The notes under the pieces were generated by a model. It was given only the letters and a program-made list of their open reading frames with translations, ran no database searches and was not told the DNA's origin. Of a stretch of 64,000 nt of DNA, positions 53,908 to 62,712 are shown one piece after another. The DNA is taken from positions 558,001 through 622,000 of the forward strand of contig CAXXKC010000001.1 in NCBI GenBank assembly GCA_963674835.2, given 5' to 3'. The DNA is from G963674835 sp963674835 (GTDB taxonomy: Bacteria; Planctomycetota; Planctomycetia; Pirellulales; Thermoguttaceae). Positions within the stretch are counted from its first letter, which is position 1; the number at the start of each line of letters is the position of its first letter. A program made the translations under genes and the position numbers.

Positions 53908-56289
53908 ATGCGTCATACTCATTGGCATGGGACCACGGTGTTATTGGCGATCCTATTCGCTTTTGCGGCAGGCGACGTATCGCGCGCCGCGACGTTCGTC
54001 GTGGGGCCGAACGGGCGCGACGACAACCCCGGAACGAACGAGCAGCCGTTGGCCACGCTTGCCGCGGCGCGCGACGCCGCCCGAAAGGCCAGCGCCGGGC
54101 CGCACCGCATTACCGTGATGCCGGGAGACTACTTCCTGACGGAAACCCTCGAACTTGATGCGAACGATAATGGTCTGACGATCGAGGCGGGCGAAGGCGG
54201 CACGGTCACGCTCTACGGCGGTTCGCTTGTGACGAAGTGGAGACGCGACGGCGGCACGTTTTGGTGCGTCGACCTGCCAAGCGTGAAAGAGGGCACATGG
54301 GATTTTCGAGCGCTGGTGGTGGGCGGCCGATTGGCCGATCGGGCACGGATTCCCGAGGAAGGCACGTTCACGCACAAGACTGAATGGACGGGGGCACGCT
54401 ACATTTCGGGCGCGTGGGATCCCAAGCCCACAGACGAGCAGCGGACCACGATTCTCTACGATCCGAAAGACATCCCGCCGACACTCGATATCAAGAACGC
54501 CGAGATTCGCGTCTATCACATGTGGAACGAGGCACTGTACGGCATCGCGGAAAACGACCGGCAACGTCACGCCTTGATTCTGGCGTCGCCGGCCGTCCAT
54601 CCGCCCGGCGCGTTCGGAGTGAAGAAGTACGTTCTTTTCAACCTGCCCGAGGGTATGACGCGGCCGGGACAGTGGTATCTCGATCGTACGGCCGGGCGAC
54701 TCGTCTATTGGCCGTTGCCCGGTGAAGATATGTCGAAGATCCGTGTTGTCGCTCCGAGGCTGCGCCGGCTTATCCAAATCGTCGGTACGGCGAAGCAGCC
54801 GGCCGAAGAGATCACGCTTCGCGGACTCACGCTCCAGGCCACGACGACATTGCTCGGTGCTCGCGGCTACACCTTTGGCGCGAACAGCTACGAGGGTGCC
54901 GTCCACCTTGAGCGGAGTCGTCGTTGCCTGCTGGAGAAACTGGATATCACCAACATCGGTGGCGAGGGGATCGTTGTGGAATCTCGCAACGACGTTGCGC
55001 GGATCCTCGGTTGCCACGTGCATCAAATCGGCGCTTGCGCGGTGGAAGTGTCCTGCGGAGGAGAAGGTTCGACGATTGCGCGGAACCACATCCATCATGT
55101 CGGCCTGCAATATCCGTGTGCCGTCGGCATGCTTGCGAGCGGCGACAACTTACACATTTATCGCAACGAGATTCACGATATTCCCTACAGCGGCGTGGTA
55201 TGCAACGGTCGAAAACACTGTCTTGAAGAGAACCTCATCTATCGCGTCATGCGCGAGATGCACGACGGCGCCGCCATCTACGGACACATGGTCGACAGCG
55301 TGTTGCGCGGTAATCTGGTGCGGGACGTGGTAGAGCAGGGCAAAGGCTTCGGAGCGTCGGCCTACTATCTGGACGAGCAGTCCGATCGTTGCACAGTCGA
55401 GCGAAACGTAGCCGTTGGAGTTCCCACACCAACCCACAATCACATCTCCCGAAACCTGGCGTTTCGTGACAATCTGTTCGTGGTCGACCAAGACATGAAG
55501 CTGTCGTTTGCAAGATCTGCCAACTGCACGTTCGAACGCAACATGCTGTTCGTCCCTGGCAGACTCACCATCCACACTCCCAACGCCGTCACCACCTGGA
55601 AGGACAACGTGGTCTACCGCGGCGGGTTGGGCAAGGACGACGCCGCGCAGCCGTTTACGATCGACGACGCGATGCCGCCGGTGCCAGAGCCAGGACGCCG
55701 GGGAGCAGCGGTCGTGGTTCGGGCCACGGAGGCCCCGACCCTGGACGGCGAAATCGGTGCGGAGGAATGGCCCGGCCCGGGGTTGTCATTGAACCGCAAT
55801 CCTTCGCGCAGGGACGCGAGCGGTGTGCCAATTACCGGCGAGGTGTCCTACGACGATCGTTTTCTGTACGTGGCGGTGAGTGCGGGAATCTATGACATCA
55901 AGAAGCTTCGCAAGGGAAGCGCGTGGGGCAAAGACGACGGCGCCGAACTCGCCATTGGCGGAACGACGTCGGAGGGGAAACCCGTGACTTTTGTAATCCG
56001 TGGCTATTCCAACGGGACAGTGCAGAGCGTCACCGATGCCGGTGCCACGGCGGATGCCGCGGAGCGACTGGGGAAGGCGGTCCGGTTCGCCACCACGACG
56101 TGGCGGCACGGTTGGCGCGGCGAGTGGTTGATTCCACTGGACGCTCTCGGCCTGAAACCCGTGCCGGGGCTGAAGGTTCCCTTCAACCTGGTCGTCTTCC
56201 GCGCGGAAGACGAAATCTGGCGGTGCTGGGAAGGAACGCTTGCAGAGACCTGGCGAGTGGACCAGGCCGGCACACTGCAGTTCAAGTGA
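53908..56289 (+). CDS. Secreted beta-helix protein with C-terminal CBM9-like domain
   Basis: A 793-residue protein. The signal peptide is TVLLAILFAFAAGDVSRAA. A right-handed beta-helix follows (opening TFVVGPNGRDDNPGTNEQPL, a common start of planctomycete pectate-lyase-like proteins; later many short turns such as NIGGEGIVVESRND and DIPYSGVVCNG). From about residue 615 (RATEAPTLDGEIGAEEWPG) there is a CBM9-like domain, which binds xylan or similar glycans in known cases. It is likely a polysaccharide lyase or binding protein; no catalytic residue can be assigned. GAGGGAG before ATG 53908 fixes the start; ATG 53893 is the alternative. Confidence 0.82.
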   Translation: MRHTHWHGTTVLLAILFAFAAGDVSRAATFVVGPNGRDDNPGTNEQPLATLAAARDAARKASAGPHRITVMPGDYFLTETLELDANDNGLTIEAGEGGTVTLYGGSLVTKWRRDGGTFWCVDLPSVKEGTWDFRALVVGGRLADRARIPEEGTFTHKTEWTGARYISGAWDPKPTDEQRTTILYDPKDIPPTLDIKNAEIRVYHMWNEALYGIAENDRQRHALILASPAVHPPGAFGVKKYVLFNLPEGMTRPGQWYLDRTAGRLVYWPLPGEDMSKIRVVAPRLRRLIQIVGTAKQPAEEITLRGLTLQATTTLLGARGYTFGANSYEGAVHLERSRRCLLEKLDITNIGGEGIVVESRNDVARILGCHVHQIGACAVEVSCGGEGSTIARNHIHHVGLQYPCAVGMLASGDNLHIYRNEIHDIPYSGVVCNGRKHCLEENLIYRVMREMHDGAAIYGHMVDSVLRGNLVRDVVEQGKGFGASAYYLDEQSDRCTVERNVAVGVPTPTHNHISRNLAFRDNLFVVDQDMKLSFARSANCTFERNMLFVPGRLTIHTPNAVTTWKDNVVYRGGLGKDDAAQPFTIDDAMPPVPEPGRRGAAVVVRATEAPTLDGEIGAEEWPGPGLSLNRNPSRRDASGVPITGEVSYDDRFLYVAVSAGIYDIKKLRKGSAWGKDDGAELAIGGTTSEGKPVTFVIRGYSNGTVQSVTDAGATADAAERLGKAVRFATTTWRHGWRGEWLIPLDALGLKPVPGLKVPFNLVVFRAEDEIWRCWEGTLAETWRVDQAGTLQFK

Positions 56290-56725
56290 AGCGGCGACGT
56301 GAGTTCCGGAGGTGTGCTCTTGGATAACCAAGGGGCATTTCTCACCATGTCCATCTTGTTGGGGTTCGCAGTTAGCGTGGGCGCCGCCAGAAGCGCTTAG
56401 TTGGATGTTGGACCGGCGGCGATGGCGCGACGCGGCACCCTGCCGCAATGCGGTGTTGACGGTTACCTTTTGATCTCGCACTCAGGCAGCGTCTGCTTGG
56501 GCGAATCGCTCCGCAAACATCCGGCGATCCCATCTGAGCTTCGCCAGCCTGTTCGGGTTCACACAGAAGTGTGGGACGATTGACGTACGGCGACTCGCAG
56601 AACTGCAAAGAAGACTCGTACGGTGTATCGCTGCAAGACATACCGGGGAGATCGAACGTACGTCTCACGTGTGGGCTTCGGCTGCCATCTGGAAACGGTC
56701 GTTAGATGCTGGTTGCATTTGTCCC
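56290..56725. other. Intergenic region, nothing recognised
   Basis: Lies between two convergent genes. Several short frames on both strands have no ribosome site and no family resemblance. No strong stem-loop is seen. Confidence 0.3.
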
Positions 56726-58395
56726 TCACGTTGTGGACGCCGACAGGCCTTTCTCGTCACGTTCAAGCCCCACGATGTCTCGCACGAATTCTCGCGCATC
56801 GTTTAGTTCCTGGTCCGAAGCAAGATCTCGATGCAGCACCTCCGAAACCCAACCTGGCCCGTGCGCTCCGACCGACGGCACGAAGCGTTCCAATTCTCCA
56901 CAGTGCACGATGAAGACACCGATGCAAGAGAGTCTGCGCGTAAGCTCATCGTAGGCGGCGGTTGCGTCTCCCGAAGGCAACGAGGACTTGCCACCTCGCT
57001 TTGCCGCTGCCCAGGGTGATGCGATTCGCAGGCAGTCCATCAAGTCCTTCCTCGTCTTCTCGTCGAGATGGGTTCCCTTGGCACCCTCTAGCAATTTGCT
57101 CATTTCTGATCGCACTTGGGCCAGAGAGCGCGGAGGGGCAACGTTTTGCAGGGCTCCATGCACTTTCTTCCAATGCGGCTCAATATCTCTCCACGGCTGA
57201 CCGTACGCCTCAACAAGTCTCCGGAGATCCTGGCCATTCTGCAGAATATCAAAGTCCACAACTGTGCGTACAGGAACATCAAGGGCTTTGAATGCCTGAA
57301 TGACGAGAGGCATCCTGGACTTGCCGCCACAGGAGGTGAACATGACGTCGGGTCGCCTGGTCCGCGAGTCCGAGCCAAAGACTGCCTCCAACACGCGCGA
57401 GTAGAAACGACAGTCAGCATCTCCTTCGCAAAGCACGACCATTTCGTGAAAAATGCCTTCCAGTACATTCGAGGCGCGAAGGAAGGAATCTTGCCACACA
57501 TTCTTGATCTGGTCCTGCTTCAATTCACAGGTTGGATTCGAGTCCCCATCCCTCCGAAGTCTGACTACTCGTATCTTGCTTTGTGGAGAATCTAACAACC
57601 CAAGCAAAACGTGAATACCGTGCGTGGCAATGAATAGCTGTCGGCCTGTAGGTCTGTCTGAGGCGAGCAGTCGACCAAGCGTTCTGGCATGCTGGGGATG
57701 AAGGAATGCCTCTGGTTCATCGATGAAGACAACGGGATGAGGCGCAAGGACGCTCTCCAGAATGCATCCGACAAAGCTCCGTACACCGTCGCCCTGAGAT
57801 TCCAGTCGTGGCATGGCCCGCACTTCTTTCAGAAAGGGCATTGTCCACGGCTTGGATCTTGGTATCTCGCCGCAACGAATCCGTATCATCTTTCCCGACC
57901 AGCGATCGAGAAGGAGCGGAAGGCCAAACGCTTGAGAACATACATCACTGAGCTTTCTTTCGATAAGCGTGTTCGCAGCAAGCGATTGGATTGGTTTCTC
58001 GCACGGTTCCGTAAGCACGTCAAGACTATCCGCAGGCCGAGATGCCTCCAGCCTCTCTTCGGTGTTGACGACCCGGCAGAAGAACTCTGTGAGGTCTCCT
58101 AGCGCGTCCTTCGTACGCCAGTGGTTGCCAATGTCAGCCTTCGCAACGCGGCCCCCCCAACCTTTGAAAAAATAGCCATATTCTGGGTTCTGCTTGAAGT
58201 TTCGGTCCACCCACGCAACCACCTCAGACTCGCCGCCAGCCTTAACCGTCGACACCTTACGGACAATCTTGCCTGAATGCCCCCGCAGATTCTTCTGAAC
58301 GTCTCTAAAAGTCGCCGTCTTGCCAACGTTGTTGGGGCCCACGAGGACGACCAGTTCGTCGGGTTCAACTTGAAGTGTGGTTCCGTCATTGAAGT
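56726..58395 (-). pseudogene. OLD-type AAA ATPase/TOPRIM nuclease gene, 5' end separated by an IS insertion
   Basis: About 555 codons remain of an ABC-type ATPase with a TOPRIM domain, as in OLD/GajA-family nucleases, many of which act in phage defence. Walker A GPNNVGKT, signature-like LESQGDGVRSF, Walker B HPVVFIDEPEAFLHP; TOPRIM marks VLCEGDADCRFY and VVDFDIL. The body is intact from LDFNDGT to the stop at 56726, but the first 17 codons lie beyond the IS1182-family element, at 59891-59945. The part next to the IS has no good start; GTG 58342 begins inside Walker A and would give a broken protein. No clear partner gene is adjacent, so the specific defence type cannot be named. Confidence 0.8.
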
Positions 58396-59802
58396 CTAGC
58401 AGCCCGTTGAAAAGCTCACAGTTCGGTCGCAGATCGAGTTAGTAACACGGCGTTCGACCATCTGGCGGTGAATCGGGTGGGGACACCACGCCAGCGCGCC
58501 CGAGGCCGCAAAGCGTTTTCGGAGGTCAATCAAGGCAAGATGCACAGCGCACAAAAGACCGCAAAGCCCTTGAAGGCACCGCGGCTTGCCCATGCCGAAC
58601 AGCTTGCGCACCAACAGGCCCAGGTTCCGCGCCGCCACCTGGATCAGGTACCGTTTGCTTACGTTCACCAGGCCTCGCAGCCAGGTTCGCCTCGCTCCGC
58701 CGGTGTCGCACACGTGCGCGAAGCTCCGTTCCACACGCTCACTCCGCAGTCGGCCCAAACGTCGGCCTCGCTTGCCTCGGGTGCGCTTTCGATTCGCATA
58801 GGCCGCCCGGCGATACTCGGCCGGCTGGGCCGTCCAGCAGCGATGGCTCTTGAATTTCGGCTCCGGAATGTATGCGCGAATGTGATGATCCCGCCCCAGC
58901 GCCACCAAGTTCTCGGTCGAGTAGTAGCCTTTGTCGGTAACCGCGTTGTGGATGTCTCTCTTCCCGTCGGCTTCGTCCAGATGATCTTGAGCCTCAAGCA
59001 CGCTGGGAATCAACGTCTGCGAATCTCCCTGATCGGCCGTGTAGACCGTCGCAGCCAACACGAATTCGCTCTCCAGATCCACCACGTGTTCGGCTTTGTA
59101 GGCCAAGTGCGTGCGACCGTCCTTCATCTTGGCGATGCGGCTATCGGGATCTGCGGGCGATTGCCACTGGTCGTTGGAGACCTTCTTGTCTCCTTTCTTG
59201 TTGCGATCTTTGTCGAAACGCCGCAAGTCCTCGTCGGTCGGGTTCTCGATGCCCGCTTCCTCGGCCAATCGCCGCAAGTATTGCTTCCAGTCCTCGCCGG
59301 TGTCTCTGCGGACGATCGACTTCATCGCCGCGTTGGCTTCCAGCGTCGTGGAGTCCACCGCCACGGACTTGCCCCGCAGGAGGTTCTTCCGCGAGGCGAT
59401 CTCCAGGATATACACAAATACCTGCTCGTGGACCGACTCGGGCAGTCGTTGCCGAATGCGCGTGAGGCTGGAATGGTCCGGCACGGCTTCCGTGGGCTCC
59501 AAGCCCAGGAACTCCCGCAGCGAAAGGCTGTCAGAACAGCGCCAGGCGATGCCTCGCTGCGAGTCGATCCCTTCAAAATATCCGACGAACAGCATGCGGA
59601 AGTAGCGGCCCGGCGGGATCGACCGGCGACCGCCTTCGGCGTAGTAGGGTTCGCAGAGATCCTCGACGAACTCGTCGAAGTCCGCCTTGCGGAGAAGTTG
59701 TTGCAACCGCTGATAGAACGGATGGCCCGCCGATCGCGGCACGTCCCGCCAGGCGACCCAGAATTCCTCCTGCCGCTGTTCCGGCCCACGACCCAAAGCC
59801 AT
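58396..59802 (-). CDS. IS1182-family transposase
   Basis: A 468-residue transposase of the IS1182 group (IS4-like DDE). N-terminal AWRDVPRSAGHPFYQRLQQL, then DSTTLEANAAM (first Asp), TDKGYYS (second Asp region) and VERSFAHVCDTGG (Glu region). The start is ATG 59802 (MALGRGPEQ); another ATG at 59838 is in frame. The stop TAG overlaps the CTAG target-site copy at the element end, so the stop is partly supplied by the insertion site. The gene looks intact. Confidence 0.9.
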   Translation of the reverse strand: MALGRGPEQRQEEFWVAWRDVPRSAGHPFYQRLQQLLRKADFDEFVEDLCEPYYAEGGRRSIPPGRYFRMLFVGYFEGIDSQRGIAWRCSDSLSLREFLGLEPTEAVPDHSSLTRIRQRLPESVHEQVFVYILEIASRKNLLRGKSVAVDSTTLEANAAMKSIVRRDTGEDWKQYLRRLAEEAGIENPTDEDLRRFDKDRNKKGDKKVSNDQWQSPADPDSRIAKMKDGRTHLAYKAEHVVDLESEFVLAATVYTADQGDSQTLIPSVLEAQDHLDEADGKRDIHNAVTDKGYYSTENLVALGRDHHIRAYIPEPKFKSHRCWTAQPAEYRRAAYANRKRTRGKRGRRLGRLRSERVERSFAHVCDTGGARRTWLRGLVNVSKRYLIQVAARNLGLLVRKLFGMGKPRCLQGLCGLLCAVHLALIDLRKRFAASGALAWCPHPIHRQMVERRVTNSICDRTVSFSTGC

Positions 59803-59890
59803 GTTCGATTCCCTTTTGCGCGACCCAAGGTGTTCCACACCCCCAGAACCGCCGCATGATACCGATTAACCCGAGATTTTCAACAGGCTG
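58400..59890. mobile_element. IS1182-family insertion sequence, complete
   Basis: A 1,491-bp element with terminal repeats CAGCCCGTTGAAAAGCTC and, at the other end in complement, CAGCCTGTTGAAAATCTC (16 of 18 identical). It is flanked by CTAG at 58396-58399 and 59891-59894, a palindromic 4-bp target duplication. It interrupts the ATPase/TOPRIM gene. One transposase gene fills it. Confidence 0.88.
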
Positions 59891-59945
59891 CTAGACTGGA
59901 AATCGAGAAATCAACCTGAGTTGGAGATGGTTCAGGAGTGCTCAC
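59891..59945 (-). pseudogene. 5' fragment of the interrupted ATPase gene
   Basis: 17 codons from GTG 59945 (VSTPEPSPTQVDFSISS) with AAGGGAAG just upstream, ending at the CTAG copy. Removing the IS and one CTAG joins it in frame to LDFNDGTTLQVEPDELVVLV and the Walker A motif, giving a protein of about 574 residues. Confidence 0.65.
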
Positions 59946-60785
59946 CTTGTCTTCCCTTCGCCACGGAAATCTCATTGCATGTCCTACTCTTTCCCTTGCG
60001 GCAGTATGCATGCCGATGCAATACTTCCAGAGGAAACGTCCAGCTGACTAAGTCTCCGCGACCAGCATTACCACGGATTTCTGGTCGGACCGGCGACTCC
60101 GGCCCGCGGTTTCGTCAACTTGCGTATTCGGATTCCCGGTGTCTCAGTGGATTTGGGCTGTGGCCTTGGCACACGACCACAAACACCCGGCAGGCTACCT
60201 GCTCCACCGTCTGCCGTCAACTGGGTCACAAGAAGGGGTTCTGGGTTATTACCTCGAAATTTTCCATCTTGCGTTGCGCCCCCGCTATCTTCTGCGCACG
60301 AGCGACTTCTGTCGCGTCCATCGGCCCAACAGGCGGAGGGCTCAACGCAACGATCCTTTCCCGCAGGTGCCCGGCCGCCTTTGGATCGGTGGTTACCGAG
60401 CAACAGGCCGATCGCATGTTGTTGGACGGGGCTCAGTTCGGTTTCCGTCATGTTCGGCCCCTTCAGATAGAGTCGCAACACGGCAACCCATCACTACTGC
60501 GTCCGCGAATCCGTCCAACTGCCAATATCGTCCGCGGTTCCTTCTTTGCCGTCAGGGCCAGACGACCAGATGTCCGGAAGATCGCCCTTGCCGCGCGTCG
60601 GCGGGTACGTGTAGAGATAGGGGTTCTTCCAGGGATCTCGATGAGACGGTGGGGGTCGCAGTTCCTCTGGGCGCTGGACACGGGGGGGAACGCGGCGGTA
60701 ACATGGTGGGAAGAGCGAGCCTGAAACGGGTTCAGGTTCACTGGAAGTACGCGAGGTTGGATCGAGTTTTAGTAGAGGAATCATC
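59946..60785. other. Region of decayed coding fragments
   Basis: 840 bases with no intact gene. On the minus strand 60430-60470 reads MTETELSPVQQHAIGLLL, like the start of a small HTH protein, followed by a frameshifted remainder. The minus strand 60494-60690 carries a pseudopilin-like end (listed separately). Confidence 0.35.
60494..60690 (-). pseudogene. Type II secretion pseudopilin (GspG-like) C-terminal fragment
   Basis: The frame reads HRDPWKNPYLYTYPPTRGKG then DLPDIWSSGPDGKEGTADDI and GSW. The DPW-NPY and SxGxDG-DDI elements are hallmarks of the calcium-binding C-terminus of major pseudopilins. The N-terminal pilin helix and prepilin signal are missing in this frame, so it is a remnant. 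Confidence 0.5.
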
Positions 60786-62618
60786 ATGAATCTTGACCGA
60801 AGAACGTTCATCCGCGTCGTGGGCGGGGCGGGCCTTACGTCGGCCATTCCGTTCCGATATGCCGTGGGTGCCGAGCCGGCAGGCGTTGCGGATTCGGGCG
60901 TTTTGGTCGAGGCAGCGTCGTTCGCGGAGTTGGGCGGGTGGAAGCTCGACACGCAGCACTATCAGGAGATGGGCGGCTGCTACCTGTTGGCGCACGGAAT
61001 GGGCAAGCCAGTGGCCAACGCGAAGACCAAGGTTACCCTACCGCAACCGGGCCGATGGAACGTCTGGGTGCGCACGCGCAACTGGTGTGGTGGTGACTGG
61101 AAATCGCCCGGCCGCTTCAAGGTGCATGTGAACGGGGCAACACTGGCGAGCGAATTCGGCGCTGAAAGCGAGCGTTGGCATTGGCAGAAGGGTGGCGCGG
61201 CCGATATCGCGTCGTCCGGCCCAGTGGAGTTGGAACTCGAGGATTTGACGGGGTTCGACGGCCGCTGCGATGCGATCTACTTCGACCGGCAGGCGGCGCC
61301 CATGCTGCCGAGCGATGACCTTCGCGCGCTGGCCGACTGGAAAGACCGGCTGGCCGGCCGGGCGACCCGCGAGGTTGTCGAGCAGCGGTTCGACCTGGTG
61401 ATTGTCGGCGGGGGGATTTCGGGATGTGCCGCGGCGCTGGCGGCCCGGTCGCAGGGGCTCAAGGTGGCGTTGGTCCACGACCGGCCGGTGTTCGGCGGCA
61501 ACGCCAGCGAGGAAGTGCGCGTTCACACGATCGGCATTGCGGGCAAGGGAGAAGCGATCCTCAACACGATCGACACGCCCCACTACCCCAACGGGCATGC
61601 CGACGCCATCGAGGCTCAGAAGAAACGCGAGGCGACGATGGCCGCCTCCGGCGTCGATTTGTTTGCCTTGCACCTGGCCGTCGGGCTGGAGAAGGCGGGC
61701 GATCGGATCGGCAGCGTTGAGGCTCGCCATACCACCTCGGGGATCGTGAGACGCCTGCGTGCGCCGGTGTTCATCGACGCCACGGGCGACGGCTGGCTGG
61801 GCTACTGGGCCGGGGCCGAGTCGCGCTATGGGCGCGAACCGCACACCGAGTTTGGCGAGGCCTGGCCGAAGCACGATGAGCTGTGGAGCCCGGCGAAGGC
61901 CGATCAACGCGTGATGGGGGCGAGCGTGCTCTGGAACTCGGAGAAGACGGACCGGCCCTGCGAGTTTCCCGATGTGCCATGGGCGATGCCGGTCAGCAAG
62001 CACAACGCCAGCATCAATGGCGAATGGTACTGGGAGTATTCGGCGAACGATGCTCACCAAGTCGACGATGCGGAGCGGATTCGCGACCATATGCTCCGCG
62101 CGATCTACGGCTCGTTTGCCAACGCGAAGAAGGACCCGAAGCATGCGGACGTCGCGCTGAAATGGGTAGCCTACGTGGCCGGCAAGCGGGAGTCCCGGCG
62201 TTTGATGGGAGACCATGTGTATACGATGGGCGACATGGTCGAGCGCCGCACGTTTCCGGACACGGTGGTGGAGGAGAAACGGGAGATCGATGTGCATTAT
62301 CAGCGGGCGGAGACCGGTTCGCCTTTCGATTTCCTGTCGAAGGCTCTCTTTCACTCGACCGGCGGCCTGTACTATATTCCGTTCCGCAGTCTGTATTCCC
62401 GCAACATCGCGAACCTGATGATGGCCGGGCGCTGCTTCAGTTGCTCGCACGTGGGTTTGGGCGGCCCTCGCGTGATGAAGACCTGCGGCCAGATGGGTAT
62501 CGCCACGGGCTATGCCGCTGCGTTGTGCAAGAAGCACGACGCCACGCCGCGCGACGTGGGCCGGCGCCATATTACGGAGCTTCGGCGGTTGATCGGCTAC
62601 GAGCCGGACTCCACGTGA
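60786..62618 (+). CDS. Tat-exported FAD-dependent oxidoreductase with N-terminal beta-domain
   Basis: 610 residues. A Tat leader (DRRTFIRVVGGAGLTSA) is followed by a beta-sandwich of about 150 residues (SFAELGGWKLDTQHYQEMGG), which resembles carbohydrate-binding folds, and then an FAD domain with LVIVGGGISGCAAALAARS and FGGNASEEVR. The C-terminus has MMAGRCFSCSHVGLGGPRVM and GQMGIATGYAAAL. It is related in design to the oxidoreductase at 51445. A sugar-oxidising role is inferred from its neighbours. GAGGA precedes ATG 60786. Confidence 0.85.
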   Translation: MNLDRRTFIRVVGGAGLTSAIPFRYAVGAEPAGVADSGVLVEAASFAELGGWKLDTQHYQEMGGCYLLAHGMGKPVANAKTKVTLPQPGRWNVWVRTRNWCGGDWKSPGRFKVHVNGATLASEFGAESERWHWQKGGAADIASSGPVELELEDLTGFDGRCDAIYFDRQAAPMLPSDDLRALADWKDRLAGRATREVVEQRFDLVIVGGGISGCAAALAARSQGLKVALVHDRPVFGGNASEEVRVHTIGIAGKGEAILNTIDTPHYPNGHADAIEAQKKREATMAASGVDLFALHLAVGLEKAGDRIGSVEARHTTSGIVRRLRAPVFIDATGDGWLGYWAGAESRYGREPHTEFGEAWPKHDELWSPAKADQRVMGASVLWNSEKTDRPCEFPDVPWAMPVSKHNASINGEWYWEYSANDAHQVDDAERIRDHMLRAIYGSFANAKKDPKHADVALKWVAYVAGKRESRRLMGDHVYTMGDMVERRTFPDTVVEEKREIDVHYQRAETGSPFDFLSKALFHSTGGLYYIPFRSLYSRNIANLMMAGRCFSCSHVGLGGPRVMKTCGQMGIATGYAAALCKKHDATPRDVGRRHITELRRLIGYEPDST

Positions 62619-62712
62619 CGTTTCGCAAGCCTGAGCACAAGCGAAAGTAGGGGCGGCGTGGCCGTGCAGTGTGGCGACAGAAAGATGCAGAAGAAGCCGA
62701 ATGGAGGATGAC

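Noticed and set aside
59921..60789. Plus-strand open frames of 216-267 codons upstream of the second FAD enzyme
   Set aside because: Arg/Ser/Pro-rich without ribosome sites, and they run antisense to the pseudopilin-like fragment.
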